Position numbers and translations under genes: made by a program. A stretch of DNA of 64,000 bases, from the NCBI RefSeq assembly GCF_023721415.1, contig NZ_JAMQVC010000001.1:558001-622000 (forward strand), written 5' to 3'. The stretch comes from Galbibacter mesophilus (GTDB taxonomy: Bacteria; Bacteroidota; Bacteroidia; Flavobacteriales; Flavobacteriaceae). Of this stretch, positions 62,786-64,000 are shown in pieces. The first letter of the stretch is position 1, and the number at the start of each line of letters is the position of its first letter. The notes beneath the pieces are model-generated. The model was given only the letters and a program-made list of their open reading frames with translations. It did no database searches and was not told where the DNA came from.

Positions 62786-64000
62786 TTAATATCCTGGATT
62801 TTGCTTTACAGATGGATTAAATGTAAATTCCTTTGCTGGAATCGGCCAAATATAGTTGTGCGATTTAAAAATCTTTTTAGGTCCACTAGTTTGCGCGTTA
62901 TAATCATTCAATACTTCTTCCAACATTTGATTCCGGATAAGATCGTCTTTTCTATGTCCTTCCATAAAAAATTCTTTACTTCTCTCCTCCATAATAACTT
63001 CTAAGAACTCTTGCTTGCTTAACCCTTGCGGTAGCGGATACATTTCATCTGAATACGCTCTCTTTCTAACCTCATTAACCAAAGAATAGGTTTCAGAATT
63101 TGGTCCAGAAATGGCATTTATTGCCTCAGCTTTCATAAGTAATATGTCAGCATATCGAAGTATAATAAAATCAAGATTCCCTCCATTTTCTTCAATCGGT
63201 GTAGCAATGTCTTTTTTGTACTTGTAAGGACGCCAATTCGTTATATCTTCTAGGTTTGTTTTTTGTCCCGATTCAACTTTAAAAGTGGCAATGTTCTGAT
63301 AAAAACGTGTATCCGCTGTTTCAATTGGAAAAGAAACAGGCGTTTCAACCATATTGGCCGTTTGAAAATAACCATTAATAGCTTTCGGGGTTGGTTGAAA
63401 AAAATCATAAAGAGCATAGCCTAATGGTCCCCAAAGCACGCCATAATTTCCCCCTTGAGAATTTTCAGCCTTAAAATCTACTTTAAAAATCACTTCTGGA
63501 TTACCACTCAAATCGCTGTTAAAGAGTGCGCTATAATCTTCAGACAATGAAAACTTTCCTTCAATTTCTTCAAACTGTTGAATGGCTTTGTTATAGTTTT
63601 CGTTTACTAACATTGGGAAGCCAGCCGATTGTAAGTACACTTTACCCAACAAAGCTGTTGCCGCCTCTTTAGACGCCCTGCTTGAGGTTGAAATGGACGG
63701 AAGATTACTTTTTGCAAATTGTAAATCGGAAATTATTAAATCGTAAGCTTCCTGCATCCCCTGAGCATACGTACTTGTATCAGGTTGCCCGTAATCATCT
63801 TCAGTTACTACAATAGGGTTTCCATACAACCTTACCATATTAAAGTATAACAGTCCTCTTAAAAATTGTAGTTCCGCTTTTTGCTTAAGCTGCATCGATG
63901 ATAGGTTAGTCTCTATATCTTCCAGATGTTTTAGTACCTTATTGATTCCACCAGCAATTAAATTGTAATGGCTCTCCCAAACATAATTAATTATAGGGGT
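62786..64000 (-). CDS. SusD/RagB-family glycan-binding lipoprotein, 3' part (runs off the right edge)
   Basis: The frame is open from 64000 to the stop at 62786, so the gene continues outside the window; the Met at 63895 is internal. The visible 404 residues have RagB/SusD features: AELQFLRGLLYFNMVRLYGN, SRASKEAATALLGKVYLQSAG, LDFIILRYADILLMKAEAIN, LSKQEFLEVIMEERSKEFFMEGHRKDDLIR, and the C-terminal HNYIWPIPAKEFTFNPSVKQNPGY. SusD captures glycans or other nutrients for a SusC partner, which should lie just right of the window. Confidence 0.93.
   Translation of the reverse strand, partial: TPIINYVWESHYNLIAGGINKVLKHLEDIETNLSSMQLKQKAELQFLRGLLYFNMVRLYGNPIVVTEDDYGQPDTSTYAQGMQEAYDLIISDLQFAKSNLPSISTSSRASKEAATALLGKVYLQSAGFPMLVNENYNKAIQQFEEIEGKFSLSEDYSALFNSDLSGNPEVIFKVDFKAENSQGGNYGVLWGPLGYALYDFFQPTPKAINGYFQTANMVETPVSFPIETADTRFYQNIATFKVESGQKTNLEDITNWRPYKYKKDIATPIEENGGNLDFIILRYADILLMKAEAINAISGPNSETYSLVNEVRKRAYSDEMYPLPQGLSKQEFLEVIMEERSKEFFMEGHRKDDLIRNQMLEEVLNDYNAQTSGPKKIFKSHNYIWPIPAKEFTFNPSVKQNPGY

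Noticed and set aside
1-64000. CRISPR arrays, tRNA or rRNA genes
   Set aside because: No array of spaced direct repeats, tRNA cloverleaf with TTC loop, or rRNA segment was noticed by reading. A covariance search was not possible.

Overview
The window comes from a Bacteroidota chromosome, almost certainly family Flavobacteriaceae. The evidence is low GC, A-rich start contexts without Shine-Dalgarno sites, many promoters with the Bacteroidota -7 box TAnnTTTG, a type IX secretion translocon gene (sprA, directly after ruvA), a PorP/SprF protein, a SusD/RagB protein, and the CyoE-COX III-COX III-COX IV-SCO-DUF420 order typical of this group. I do not assign a genus.

Positions 1-8300 are an accessory defence island. 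On the minus strand at the left edge is the 5' end of an HsdS specificity gene with no ATG. A tyrosine recombinase, a HEPN-type Abi_2 gene with a foldable RNA leader, a type I restriction HsdR, an Mrr-like nuclease, an AlbA_2/ATPase protein and a truncated relative of that protein follow on the plus strand. The layout fits a phase-variable type I restriction locus (hsdS inversion by the neighbouring recombinase) with an Abi/RNA module set just before hsdR. The rest of hsdS, and any hsdM, must lie left of the window.

Positions 8500-22500 hold an outer-membrane porin, a 21-bp minisatellite open in several frames, a BaiN/HI0933-type flavoprotein, a structured intergenic repeat, a four-gene overlapping vitamin/NAD-type operon (MTH1187-family protein, PnuC-like transporter, NadR-like kinase, DUF4301), a proline iminopeptidase, greA with a 5'-end hairpin, a TIM-barrel isomerase, small stress or housekeeping genes, dinB and a DnaQ-GIY-YIG exonuclease.

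Positions 22500-41200 hold a GH28-like beta-helix enzyme, small envelope genes including a DUF1328 gene, fabD, a gamma carbonic anhydrase-like protein, PorP/SprF, an Nfu scaffold, a GH43 enzyme, a PiT phosphate transporter, dodecin, MscS, tsaB, and a five-gene TolC-MacA-MacB type export operon on the minus strand.

Positions 41200-49100 hold cytochrome oxidase assembly and subunit genes (ctaB, two COX III, COX IV, SCO and a cysteine-less SCO-like partner, DUF420, a small CxxC protein), two tandem TonB paralogs sharing a 98-bp identical block, VanZ and gcvH. Positions 49100-64000 hold sprA (TTG start), ruvA, maeB, queG, a cytochrome P450, ruvB and a partial susD. No tRNA, rRNA or CRISPR array was recognised.
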